Assembly: GCF_900115095.1 (NCBI RefSeq)
Contig: NZ_FOVH01000014.1
Coordinates: 1 to 64,000 of the forward strand
Length of the DNA: 64,000 nucleotides
Direction: 5' to 3'
From: Actinomadura madurae
GTDB lineage: Bacteria > Actinomycetota > Actinomycetes > Streptosporangiales > Streptosporangiaceae
A program made the translations under genes and the position numbers. The notes under the pieces are model-generated. The model saw only the letters and a list, made by a program, of their open reading frames with translations. It ran no database searches and had not been told where the DNA came from. This document shows, one piece after another, positions 42,231 to 50,309 of this stretch. Position 1 is the first letter of the stretch. Every line of letters starts with the position of its first letter.

Positions 42231-43131
42231 CGAACGTGCCGTCCCAGCCGGTGCGCAGTTCCATCAGGTCGACCAGGAGGCGGACGGTCCAGAGCCCGAA
42301 GCCGCGCTGGAGCGCCGAGTCGGGCGGGACGTAGCCGGTCAGCGGGCCGGGCGCGGGGTGCCAGAAGCCGTGGTCGCCGACCTCGCAGATCAGGTCGGGG
42401 CCGTCCTGCCAGACCCAGAGGCCGATCGGGGGCGTGCCGTGCTGGAGCGCGTTCGCGGCGACCTCGTTGGCGGCGGTGACGAGGTTCTGCGCCGTCTGCT
42501 TGGCAAGGCCGTGCTTGTGGGCCCGCTCGCCGACGAACGACCGCAGGCCGTGCAGGTCGGCGCCGTCGATGGCGAGGTAGTCGGCGCCGGCCGGGCGGTC
42601 GAGGCGGACGCGCCGGTCGCAGCCCGCCCCGAACGCGACGGGGTCGACGTACTCGCTGTTGCCGCCGTCCTGCCGTCCGGTCACCAGCAGCGGATGGGTG
42701 CGCCGCGCCTCGTTGAGGATGCGGGCGGGCAGCGTCTCGGTGTCGTAGGGGCACAGCGCGCAGGCGTCCGTCTCCCCGAACACGACGTTGATGAGCGACT
42801 CGTAGCGGACCCATTCGAGCGCCTGCCGCTCGCTCCACCCGTCCCAGACAGGTTCGGCGAGCGCGCACACGGAGCGCGGGGCGCTGTCCCTTACCAGGTT
42901 CTGGTAGTCGCGCAGGGTGCGGACGGGGTGCTGGTAGAAGCCGGCGGAGTCGATGTAGTCGATCGCGGCGCCGTACGGGGCGAGCGTGTCGCGCAGAGCG
43001 GTCAGGTTCGGCTCGCGTGCCACCGCGACGACGGCCTGGTCACGTTCGAGGCCGGCCTTCAGGTACGGGACGGCGACCGACAGGAACTCGTCGGTGCCGC
43101 CGTACAGGAAGGCCCTGTGCTCCAATGCCAT
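42208..43131 (-). CDS. MEDS sensor - HATPase (anti-sigma-like) protein (cluster 2, last gene)
   Basis: A 307-residue protein. MEDS part: HRAFLYGGTDEFLSVAVPYL, ALAEPVWDGWSERQALEWVR, ESLINVVFGETDACALCPYD. HATPase part: N-box VTAANEVAANALQHGTPPIG with both Glu and Asn, G1 ICEVGDHGFWHP, and G2 LQRGFGLWTVRLLVDL. Unlike the cluster-1 protein at 33482 it keeps the ATP-binding residues. Its start overlaps the stop of the STAS gene at 43131 by one base, indicating one operon. Confidence 0.88.
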   Translation of the reverse strand: MALEHRAFLYGGTDEFLSVAVPYLKAGLERDQAVVAVAREPNLTALRDTLAPYGAAIDYIDSAGFYQHPVRTLRDYQNLVRDSAPRSVCALAEPVWDGWSERQALEWVRYESLINVVFGETDACALCPYDTETLPARILNEARRTHPLLVTGRQDGGNSEYVDPVAFGAGCDRRVRLDRPAGADYLAIDGADLHGLRSFVGERAHKHGLAKQTAQNLVTAANEVAANALQHGTPPIGLWVWQDGPDLICEVGDHGFWHPAPGPLTGYVPPDSALQRGFGLWTVRLLVDLMELRTGWDGTFVRLLVQS

Positions 43132-44039
43132 CAGCAGAGGCCTCCCATCTGCGGGGTCCCCTGCCCGCGGGCGAGGCCGGGCAGCCGGTGCCAGCCGACC
43201 ATCTCGATGACGTGCTCCACGTCCGGCGAGAGGTGGTCGAGGACCAGCGAGGCGTCGGCGGGCAGCCGGGTGGCGTGCCGGGCCAGCAGGTGGAGCGCGC
43301 CGAGGTCGATGAAGCCCAGCCGGGACAGGTCGAGGTGGACGCTGCCGCCGCCGGGCCGCACCTGCGACAGCTTCTCGGCGAACACCGAGTGCCGGGCGGC
43401 GTCGAGCTCCCCTTCGACGCGCAGCCCGTCCGGTTCGAATGTGCGCACTATCTTCAGGATCCCGTCATCGAATTCGGGGTTCACTTCCACGAGGACCTCG
43501 TGTGTGTCGCGGAGGGCGATGAGCTGGTCGGGAGGGCACGCGCGCCGGTCGATCTGGCAGATCGCCATCGCCATGGTGCTCGGCGAGACGGCGTCGCCGA
43601 CCCGGTGCTCGCAGCCCAGCATCAGCCCGAGGTCGGACCGTCCCGGCCGGTCCAGCAGCCAGCTGTAGTCGGTGGTGAGCCGGACGGCGCGAAAGCCCTG
43701 GTCGAATGCCGCGCCGACCTCGCGGCCGATGGTGTCGGCCATCTTGGACGGTGCGAAGGTCCCGTTCCGGTCGAGGCACGCCTCCGGCCGCGTGATCACC
43801 CGCAGCTGGCCCGATCTCATGTGGGGGTGCACGTCGACCCGGTGCGCGGGCCCGAGGCCGGGCAGCCGGTCGGCGGGCGTGTCGGTGACGTACACGACCT
43901 TTTCTCCGGTCCTCAGGCCCTCCTGGATGAAGGGCTCGATGATCCGGTCGCGCTCTTCCGGGCCGCTGTAGGCCAGCCAGCCGTGGTCTCCCGGCCGGAC
44001 GTCGCTGACAGGGCGCTTGGCGAACCAGGGTGTCTCCAT
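43131..44039 (-). CDS. MEDS sensor domain - STAS domain protein (cluster 2, middle gene)
   Basis: A 302-residue protein: MEDS block PGDHGWLAYSGPEERDRIIE, EKVVYVTDTPADR, MAICQIDRRACPPDQLIALR, and a STAS domain (LRVEGELDAARHSVFAEKLS; VHLDLSRLGFIDLGALHLLA). The canonical D-S-S-G switch reads D-L-G-A: no Ser, and the conserved Gly is shifted. It cannot be regulated by classical serine phosphorylation at that site. Start ATG 44039 (METPWFAKRPVSDV). Confidence 0.86.
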   Translation of the reverse strand: METPWFAKRPVSDVRPGDHGWLAYSGPEERDRIIEPFIQEGLRTGEKVVYVTDTPADRLPGLGPAHRVDVHPHMRSGQLRVITRPEACLDRNGTFAPSKMADTIGREVGAAFDQGFRAVRLTTDYSWLLDRPGRSDLGLMLGCEHRVGDAVSPSTMAMAICQIDRRACPPDQLIALRDTHEVLVEVNPEFDDGILKIVRTFEPDGLRVEGELDAARHSVFAEKLSQVRPGGGSVHLDLSRLGFIDLGALHLLARHATRLPADASLVLDHLSPDVEHVIEMVGWHRLPGLARGQGTPQMGGLC

Positions 44040-44119
44040 GGCCTGCCCATCGGATGTAGTGCGGATTCGTTCAGCGTACGCCGGATGGCCGCTTTTGGAA
44101 GCCCAACGCATGGAGTTCC

Positions 44120-45130
44120 TCACGCTCCGTTCATCCGGACGTGGTCAGGGGGGTGGGGAAGGGTGAGCCGCAGCCGGACCGCCGTGCCGTCCTCGCCCGT
44201 CCGGATCTGGACGACGGAACACAGTAACCGCACCGCCCACAGCCCGAACCGTCCGCCGGACGCGGTGCTGCCCGGCGCCGGCGGGACGAGCCCGTACCCG
44301 GTGCCCGGCGCCCACCGTCCCTTGTCGGTCACCTCGCAGACCAGCGCGGCCGTCCCGTCCGACTCGTCCGTCCACAGGCGCAGGACGACGGGCGGCGCGC
44401 CGTGCCGGAGCGCGTTGGTGACGATCTCGGTGACCGCGACCAGCAGCCGCTGCCGGTCCTCCTCGGGCAGCGGCGTCTGCCGCGCGCAGTCGGCGACGTA
44501 GGCGCGCAGCCAGTACAGGTCGGGGCGGTCGATGTCCAGCGTCTCGGCGCCGGCGGGCGGCGGGGGCAGCGGCTCGTCGTCGCACTGGCCGCAGAACGTC
44601 CACGGGTTCAGGAAGCCGGGGTTGGCGACGGCCCGCGCGCCGCGCACGGTCTCCGGGTGGGTCTTGCGCCCGGCCGCGACGACCGACGCCGGAAGCGACG
44701 CCGCGTACGGGCACATGATCGCGGCTCCGGTGCCGCGGAACGCGATGTTCAGGACGGCCTCCGCGCGCTGCCATTCGACGACCTCCAGCGGGGGGCGCGT
44801 CGCCCACACCGGCTCGCCGAGGAGCCGGAGCCGGCGCCCCTGCCGCGCGGTGTCGCAGGCGTCGCTCAGGCAGTCCGACATCGTCCGGGACGGGTGCTCG
44901 TACCAGGCGGCGGCCGCGGTGAACTCGACGCCGCCGGCGGCGGGGCCGAGCGCATCGCGCAGCAGCGCCTCCCGGGCGGGCCCGCACACCGCGAGGACGC
45001 GGTCGCCCGCGTCGACGCCCGCGCTCAGGAACGGGACGGCGCCGCCGAGGAACTGCTCCATCCCGTCGAAGGGCAGCAGCAAGTGCGTGAAGGTGTCGCT
45101 CGCGGCGGTGCCCGCCGGGGGTGTGGTCAT
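44120..45130 (-). CDS. MEDS sensor - HATPase (anti-sigma-like) protein (cluster 2, first gene)
   Basis: A 336-residue protein. MEDS part: LLLPFDGMEQFLGGAVPFLS, LLGEPVWATRPPLEVVEWQR, NIAFRGTGAAIMCPYAASLP. A Cys pair (FCGQCDD) lies in the linker. HATPase part: VAVTEIVTNALRHGAPPVVL with intact Glu and Asn, G1 VCEVTDKGRWAPGTGYG, G2 SGGRFGLWAVRLLCS. Overall like RsbA/RsbW-type anti-sigma kinases. It begins a minus-strand unit of three MEDS genes, 80 bases before the middle gene. Confidence 0.88.
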   Translation of the reverse strand: MTTPPAGTAASDTFTHLLLPFDGMEQFLGGAVPFLSAGVDAGDRVLAVCGPAREALLRDALGPAAGGVEFTAAAAWYEHPSRTMSDCLSDACDTARQGRRLRLLGEPVWATRPPLEVVEWQRAEAVLNIAFRGTGAAIMCPYAASLPASVVAAGRKTHPETVRGARAVANPGFLNPWTFCGQCDDEPLPPPPAGAETLDIDRPDLYWLRAYVADCARQTPLPEEDRQRLLVAVTEIVTNALRHGAPPVVLRLWTDESDGTAALVCEVTDKGRWAPGTGYGLVPPAPGSTASGGRFGLWAVRLLCSVVQIRTGEDGTAVRLRLTLPHPPDHVRMNGA

Positions 45131-45264
45131 GGTGTCACCGACTGCGCGTGGCGGACGGACCCGACCAGCGTAGGACGGCCTTCCCCCGCCTGCCGAGGCT
45201 TTCTTTTCACATACTTGGGCGGGCGGCGGGGCGTGCCGACCGGAACCCGCGCGGGGGTGCGTCC

Positions 45265-45900
45265 CTAACCGCCGGGACGGGCGGATCTCTGGATCGGGGA
45301 CCGCCGCCGCGGGCGGAACAGGGCGGCCCGAAGCCCCGGGGCGAGCTGCCGGATTAATTCATCACGCGGCATCGACGCGACGGGTTCCACGCCGATGAGG
45401 TAGCGGACGAAGATCAGCCCGGCGAGCTGGGTGCCGAACGCCGCGGCGCGCGCCCGCGCCTCCGGGCCGCCCGCGTACTCGGCGATGCGGCCGACGATCT
45501 CGCGCTCGATGAGGTCGCGGACCAGCCGGGTCAGCTCCGGGTCCTGCACCGCGTTGCGCACGAGGAACACGAGCGGGGCGCCCTTCTCGGGGTCGTCCCA
45601 CGCGGTCAGCAGCGCCTCCAGGACGCGTTCGGGCAGCGTCGCCGGGTCGCCGGGCAGCGCGCCCGCCAGCACCTCGGGCGGGTTGGCGACCAGGCCCAGC
45701 ACCGCGCCGAACAGGCCCCGCTTCGACCCGAAGAAGTAGCTGATCAGCGCGGCGTCGACGCCGGCCTCGGCGGCGATGGACCGCATCGTGACCGGCTGGT
45801 AGCCGTCGGCGAGGAAGCGGCGCCGGGCCACCGCGAGGATCGCCTCCCGGGTGTCGGGGCTGCCGCGGCGCCGGCCCCGGGACGCTCCGGATTTATTCAT
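45265..45900 (-). CDS. TetR/AcrR-family transcriptional regulator
   Basis: A 211-residue repressor-type protein. The helix-turn-helix region is TREAILAVARRRFLADGYQP, then VTMRSIAAEAGVDAALISYF and FGSKRGLFGAVL. The C-terminal domain (ALLTAWDDPEKGAPLVFLVR; EREIVGRIAEYAGG) resembles TetR_C family ligand domains. It is divergent from the MFS pump at 45979, with a 78-bp shared region, so it probably represses the pump and itself. Confidence 0.92.
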   Translation of the reverse strand: MNKSGASRGRRRGSPDTREAILAVARRRFLADGYQPVTMRSIAAEAGVDAALISYFFGSKRGLFGAVLGLVANPPEVLAGALPGDPATLPERVLEALLTAWDDPEKGAPLVFLVRNAVQDPELTRLVRDLIEREIVGRIAEYAGGPEARARAAAFGTQLAGLIFVRYLIGVEPVASMPRDELIRQLAPGLRAALFRPRRRSPIQRSARPGG

Positions 45901-45978
45901 CACGGTTGAAATATAGCCGGGCCGGAGGCCAGATTCGAGGAAACGCAGAGAACAGAAACCCCCCTCAGGAGGCTTCTC

Positions 45979-47550
45979 ATGGCCACCGGCAAGGAAGGAC
46001 CGGGCACCGTCCATCGCGCGGTGCTGCCGGCCGTGATGCTGTCCCTCGCGACGGTCGTGTCGGCCGTGGCGTCCCTCAACACCGCGGTGCCGTCCATCGC
46101 CCGCGACACCCACGCCGGGCTGACCGAGCTCGCGTGGATCATCGACGCGTACGCGCTCGTGTTCGCCGCGCTGCTGCTGCTCGGCGGCGCCATCGGCGAC
46201 CGGTACGGGCGCCGCCGCGCGCTCGCCGCCGGGCTCGTCGTCTTCGGCGCGGGCTCGGCCGCCGCGGCGCTCGCGAGCGACCCGGACTGGCTGATCGCGA
46301 TGCGCGGCGTGCTCGGCGTCGGCGCCGCCCTGGTGATGCCGGCGACGCTGTCGACGATCACCTCCACGTTCCCGGCCGAGCAGCGCACCCGCGCGGTCGG
46401 CGCCTGGGCCGGCGTCGCCGGCGCCAGCGGCATCTTCGGCCTGCTGGTGTCGGGGAGCCTGCTGGAGGCGTGGTCGTGGCGGTCGGTGTTCTGGATGAAC
46501 GTCGTCCTCGCCGTCGTCGCGCTCGTCGCCACGCTCGCCGTCGTCCCCGAGTCGGCCGAGCCGGACGCCCCGAGGCTCGACCTGACCGGGGCCGTGATCA
46601 CGGTCGCCGGGCTCGGCGCCGGCGTCTACTCGATCATCGAGGCGCCGGTGGAGGGCTGGGGCAGCCCGCGGACGCTGCTCGGCCTCGGCGCCGCGGTCGT
46701 CATCCTCGCCGGGTTCGTCCTGTGGGAACTGAGGCGCCCGAACCCGCTGCTCGACCCGCGGCTGTTCCGCATCCGGGCGTTCTCCGCGGGCGCCCTCACG
46801 ATCACCCTCCAGTTCTTCGCCTTCTTCGGCTTCGTCTTCATCGTCCTGCAGTACCTGCAGCTGGTGAAGGGCGACAGCGCGCTGGTGGGGGCGCTCAGCC
46901 TGCTGCCCATGGCGCTGATGATGATGCCGTTCGCCCGGGGCGTCGCGCCGCGGCTCGCCGCCCGGCTCGGCCCGCGCCGCGTCGTCACGGCCGGGCTGCT
47001 CCTCGTCGCCCTCGCGATGCTGATCTTCTCCCTGCTGGACGAGGACAGCACCTACTGGCTGCTGCTGGCGGGACTCGTCCCGTTCGGCGCCGGCATGGGG
47101 CTCGCCATGACCCCGTCCACCGCGTCCATCACCGACGCGCTGCCCGTGGAGAAGCAGGGCGTGGGCTCGGCGATGAACGACCTCGCCCGGGAGTTGGGCG
47201 GCGCGCTCGGCATCGCCGTCCTCGGCAGCATCCTGCAGTCCGCCTACCGCGCGAACCTGAACGTGGACTCCCTGCCGGGTCCGGTCGCCGAGCAGGCCGA
47301 GTCGTCCCTGGCGGTCGCGATGCGGATCGGCCCGCAGGTCGCCGACCAGGCGCGGGCGGCCTTCGGCGACGGCGTCCAGTCGGCGTTCCTCACCGCGTCG
47401 GTCGCGCTCGCCGTCACCGCGGTCATCGTCGCGGTGCTGTACCGCGCGCCCCGGCGCGAGGCCGCCGCTCCCGCCGCCGGGGCGGAGGGGCGGAGCGCCG
47501 CGCTCCAGGCCGGTGGACGACCCGCCGCGCCGTCCGGGAACAGCCGCTAA
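45979..47550 (+). CDS. MFS drug transporter, DHA2 (14-TM) type
   Basis: A 523-residue integral membrane protein with about 14 helices. Motif A appears as GGAIGDRYGRRRALAAGL; AWIIDAYALVFAALLLLGG is the conserved first-loop block of the QacA/EmrB group; motif C-like VAGASGIFGLLVSGSLLE follows. The C-terminal loop FGDGVQSAFLTASVALAV is typical. Substrate unknown, presumably drug-like molecules exported with proton exchange. CAGGAGG lies 7 bases before ATG. The divergent TetR gene is the likely regulator. Confidence 0.92.
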   Translation: MATGKEGPGTVHRAVLPAVMLSLATVVSAVASLNTAVPSIARDTHAGLTELAWIIDAYALVFAALLLLGGAIGDRYGRRRALAAGLVVFGAGSAAAALASDPDWLIAMRGVLGVGAALVMPATLSTITSTFPAEQRTRAVGAWAGVAGASGIFGLLVSGSLLEAWSWRSVFWMNVVLAVVALVATLAVVPESAEPDAPRLDLTGAVITVAGLGAGVYSIIEAPVEGWGSPRTLLGLGAAVVILAGFVLWELRRPNPLLDPRLFRIRAFSAGALTITLQFFAFFGFVFIVLQYLQLVKGDSALVGALSLLPMALMMMPFARGVAPRLAARLGPRRVVTAGLLLVALAMLIFSLLDEDSTYWLLLAGLVPFGAGMGLAMTPSTASITDALPVEKQGVGSAMNDLARELGGALGIAVLGSILQSAYRANLNVDSLPGPVAEQAESSLAVAMRIGPQVADQARAAFGDGVQSAFLTASVALAVTAVIVAVLYRAPRREAAAPAAGAEGRSAALQAGGRPAAPSGNSR

Positions 47551-47579
47551 GCTGAACGCGCCTCCGGACGGAGGCACCC

Positions 47580-47667
47580 GCGGGCGTGGCGAAATCAGGT
47601 ATACGCGGCAGGTTTAGGTCCTGTTGGTGGCGACACCGTGGGGGTTCGAATCCCCCCGCCCGCACCA
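47580..47667 (+). tRNA. trnL-UAG: tRNA-Leu (anticodon UAG)
   Basis: Acceptor stem GCGGGCG (47580-47586) pairs with CGCCCGC (47657-47663); the T arm contains GGTTCGAATCC; the anticodon loop TTTAGGT gives anticodon TAG; a long type-II variable arm (around GGTGGCGACACC) is present as expected for Leu. Discriminator A and CCA are encoded (47664-47667). Confidence 0.93.
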
Positions 47668-47694
47668 GGCCCGCGCTCGGCGCGGGCCTGGTGC
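47662..47694 (+). terminator. Hairpin overlapping the tRNA 3' end
   Basis: GCACCAGGCCCGCGC (47662-47676) pairs perfectly with GCGCGGGCCTGGTGC (47680-47694) around TCG: a 15-bp stem that includes the tRNA's own ACCA end. No long U-tract follows. It may terminate the tRNA transcript and must be opened or cut for tRNA maturation. Confidence 0.7.
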
Positions 47695-47741
47695 GTTGTC
47701 GGCCGGATGCGTTGCCGGACCGGGTTCTTGGCGGGCCGTTC

Positions 47742-48209
47742 CTAGACCTTCAGGTCGCGGCGGAGGCGCTCGACGTGCCCGGTGGCCTTCACGTTGTAGT
47801 AGGCCTTCTCGATCCGGCCGTCCGCCCCGATGACGAACGTGGACCGGATGACGCCGACGACGACCTTGCCGTACAGCTTCTTCTCCCCGTACGCGCCGTA
47901 GGCCTTGAGGACCTCGGCGTCCGGGTCGGACAGGAGCGGGAAGGTCAGCCCCTCCTTCTCCCGGAACTTCGCGAGCTTGGCGGGCTTGTCGGGGGAGATG
48001 CCGACGACGGTGACGCCCGCCTCCTCCAGCTCGGGCAGGCTGCCCTCGAAGTCGACCGACTCCTTGGTGCAGCCGGGCGTCATCGCCGCCGGGTAGAAGT
48101 ACAGGATCACGCGCCTGCCGCGCAGCGCTGCCAGCGACACCGGGACGCCCCCGGCGTCGGGAAGCTCGAACTCGGGGGCGACGTCGCCCGGCTGGAGCCG
48201 CTCGGACAC
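47742..48209 (-). CDS. Peroxiredoxin, Bcp/PrxQ-type
   Basis: A 155-residue thiol peroxidase: SERLQPGDVAPEFELPDAGG, ILYFYPAAMTPGCTKESVDF with the peroxidatic Cys, VGISPDKPAKLAKFREKEGL, then PLLSDPDAEVLKAYGAYGEK. Many Bcp proteins have a resolving Cys five residues after the first (CTKEAC); here that position is Val, so it would act as a 1-Cys enzyme or use another thiol. GTG 48209 is the start supported by family length. Divergent from the DUF3618 gene. Confidence 0.9.
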   Translation of the reverse strand: MSERLQPGDVAPEFELPDAGGVPVSLAALRGRRVILYFYPAAMTPGCTKESVDFEGSLPELEEAGVTVVGISPDKPAKLAKFREKEGLTFPLLSDPDAEVLKAYGAYGEKKLYGKVVVGVIRSTFVIGADGRIEKAYYNVKATGHVERLRRDLKV

Positions 48210-48362
48210 CCTGACCCGCCTTTCGCTCGGATGGTGGCTCCCCACCGTACCGGCTGGGGTGTGGCGGGCGATCGCCGGGAAGACCTGCCACACTGTTCGG
48301 ATCATGTTTGGCTCGTCATGGTTCGTCCCGCACGAGTTCGCCCGACACGATAAGGACACGGC

Positions 48363-48686
48363 ATGGCTGACAGGAGCCGCGACCCGGCGGCGCTGGAACG
48401 GGAGATAGAGCTACGCCGCCAGGAGCTGGCCCGCACCGTCGACGAGCTCGCCGACCGGCTCAACCCCAAGCACGTCGCGCAGCGCGGTGCCGAGCGGCTG
48501 AAGGAGGAGGCGGACCAGGTCGCCAAGGCGGTCGGCGCGCTGGTGCGCCCGTCCGGCGAGGCCAAGGACCAGGAGGACGACCGCGAGGACGGTCAGCTCG
48601 ACAAGCGGCTGCTGCTCGCGGGCGCCGCCGCGGCCGTCACCGTGACCGCCCTGGTCCTGTGGCGCCGTAGGCGCAGGCGCCGCTGA
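48363..48686 (+). CDS. DUF3618 domain-containing protein
   Basis: A 107-residue protein: DPAALEREIELRRQELARTV, DELADRLNPKHVAQRGAERL (DUF3618 core), a charged linker, one transmembrane helix (LLLAGAAAAVTVTALVLW) and a poly-Arg tail. Family function unknown; it often lies beside bcp in actinobacteria. Its last 50 bases overlap the end of the convergent zinc-finger gene. Confidence 0.88.
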   Translation: MADRSRDPAALEREIELRRQELARTVDELADRLNPKHVAQRGAERLKEEADQVAKAVGALVRPSGEAKDQEDDREDGQLDKRLLLAGAAAAVTVTALVLWRRRRRRR

Positions 48687-48933
48687 GGCCCATCCTGGAG
48701 GCGCCGGTCCGCGGTCTGCGGCCGGCGCTTCTGCGTGCCGGGACCGCGACGCCCCACTGCCGCGCGGAGTAGGCGAGGAGTTCGGCCACGCCGCGCAGCT
48801 CGGCGAGCTCCTCGCGGCAGGGCGGGCAGCCGCGCAGGTGCGCCGACAGCTCGTCGGCCTCGGCGCCCGCCAGCCGTCCGATGGCATAGACGCCGAGGCC
48901 GATCCGGTACGCCCCGCAATCCGTTCCTCCCAC
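48637..48933 (-). CDS. Short zinc-finger (anti-sigma ZAS-like) protein
   Basis: A 98-residue protein starting GTG 48933. TDCGAYRIGLGVYAIGRLAG and DELSAHLRGCPPCREELAEL match the N-terminal zinc-binding fold of ZAS anti-sigma factors (His-x3-Cys-x2-Cys). Full anti-sigma proteins continue into a membrane helix; here the rest is a short Arg/Gly-rich tail. No sigma gene is next to it. It may be a truncated relic or a soluble mini anti-sigma factor. Confidence 0.6.
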   Translation of the reverse strand: MGGTDCGAYRIGLGVYAIGRLAGAEADELSAHLRGCPPCREELAELRGVAELLAYSARQWGVAVPARRSAGRRPRTGASRMGLSGACAYGATGPGRSR

Positions 48934-48965
48934 ACCATGGAGTACGGAGCCGGGACCTGTGCCGT

Positions 48966-50237
48966 TCAGCCGAACTGCGGGAGATGGGCGCGGTGCGCGG
49001 CGAGGCCCTCGGCGAGGATCCTCTCGGCGGTGTGCTTGCTCCGGACGAACGGGTGCGCCATGAGGGCCTGCAGCGCGGTGCGGCGGTCGCCGGTGACGGC
49101 CGCGTCGGACGCCAGCCGCTCGTAGGCGTGGATCGCCTGGGTGAGGCCGCGCACCGGGCCCGGCAGCGCGCCCATCGTCAGCGGGACGGGCCCGGACCGT
49201 CCGACCAGGGACGGGACCTCGACGATCGCGTCCGCGTCGAGGGAGGAGACCGCGCCGCCGTTCCGGGTGTTGACGATCATCCGGCGCCCCTCGTCGCGGT
49301 GCATGGCGCAGATGACGTCCACCGCGAACTCCCCGTGCTCGCCGCCGCCGCGCTCGCGGGACGGGTCCGGGTCGGCCTTCCGCGACTCCGCGGCCACCTG
49401 CTCGTAGTAGCCGGGCAGCATGGCGAGGACGTCCTGCGCGCGGGTCCTGCCCTTCGCGCGCAGCTCCCCGACGACCTCGTCGTGGAAGAAGTAGTACTTG
49501 GAGTAGGAGTTCGGCAGGAACCCGAGCGCCTTCGCCAGCTCGGCCATGCGGGACGGGTCGCGCCACGGCGTCGCGCCGCCGCCGGGGACCTCCAGGCCGT
49601 CCAGCAGCAGCGGGACGTCCAGCTCGCGGCCGTCGAGCCGGAGCCGCCGCGCCCAGGTGGCGTGGTTCAGGCCGATCCAGTCGGCCTCCAGCCCCTCGGA
49701 CGGCAGCCCCAGCAGGTCAGCCCACATCTCGGTGTCGCCGATGAACTGGTCGCACAGGCCGATGATGCGCGCGCCGGTGGCGCGGGCCACGGCGTCGGTG
49801 ACGATGTTCGTCGGGTTGGTGTAGTTGACGATCCAGGCGCCCGGATCGGCGGCCGACGCGATCTCCAGCAGCACGGGCACGGACCGCAGCGCCATCAGGA
49901 ACCCGCCCGGCCCGGCCGTCTCCTGCCCGACGACGCCGTGCTTGAGCGGGATCGACTCGTCCAGGTGCCGCGCGGCGAGCCCGCCCGGCCGGAACGTGGT
50001 GAAGACGTAGGACGCGCCGTCCAGCGCGGGCTTGAGCCCGGTGTGCGACTCGACGGTGAACGCGGCGCCGCGCGCGGAGAACATGCCGCGGGCCAGCCGC
50101 GTCATGACGTCGAGATGCGCGGTGTCGACGTCGTGGAACGCCAGCTCGGCGCCGGCGAGGTCGTCCGCGCGGTGCAGCAGGCCCCGGATGACGCCCGGCA
50201 TGTAGCCGCTGCCGGCGCCGATGATCGCGATCTTCAC
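48966..50237 (-). CDS. Family 4 glycoside hydrolase (6-phospho-beta-glucosidase-like)
   Basis: A 423-residue NAD- and metal-dependent GH4 enzyme. KIAIIGAGSGYMPGVIRGLL is the NAD fold; FTTFRPGGLAARHLDESIPL and GVVGQETAGPGGFLMALRSV are family blocks; WIVNYTNPTNIVTDAV; GLCDQFIG supplies the metal-binding Cys and GLNHATWARR the His. It could hydrolyse 6-phospho-glycosides or related sugars; no PTS genes are nearby, which makes a phospho-sugar substrate uncertain. Confidence 0.88.
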   Translation of the reverse strand: MKIAIIGAGSGYMPGVIRGLLHRADDLAGAELAFHDVDTAHLDVMTRLARGMFSARGAAFTVESHTGLKPALDGASYVFTTFRPGGLAARHLDESIPLKHGVVGQETAGPGGFLMALRSVPVLLEIASAADPGAWIVNYTNPTNIVTDAVARATGARIIGLCDQFIGDTEMWADLLGLPSEGLEADWIGLNHATWARRLRLDGRELDVPLLLDGLEVPGGGATPWRDPSRMAELAKALGFLPNSYSKYYFFHDEVVGELRAKGRTRAQDVLAMLPGYYEQVAAESRKADPDPSRERGGGEHGEFAVDVICAMHRDEGRRMIVNTRNGGAVSSLDADAIVEVPSLVGRSGPVPLTMGALPGPVRGLTQAIHAYERLASDAAVTGDRRTALQALMAHPFVRSKHTAERILAEGLAAHRAHLPQFG

Positions 50238-50309
50238 CGCGGCTCTCCCCGCACGCCGATCACCGGCTCGTCTCCCATGCCCCCAACCTAGACGGTGGCG
50301 CGGGGCTCG

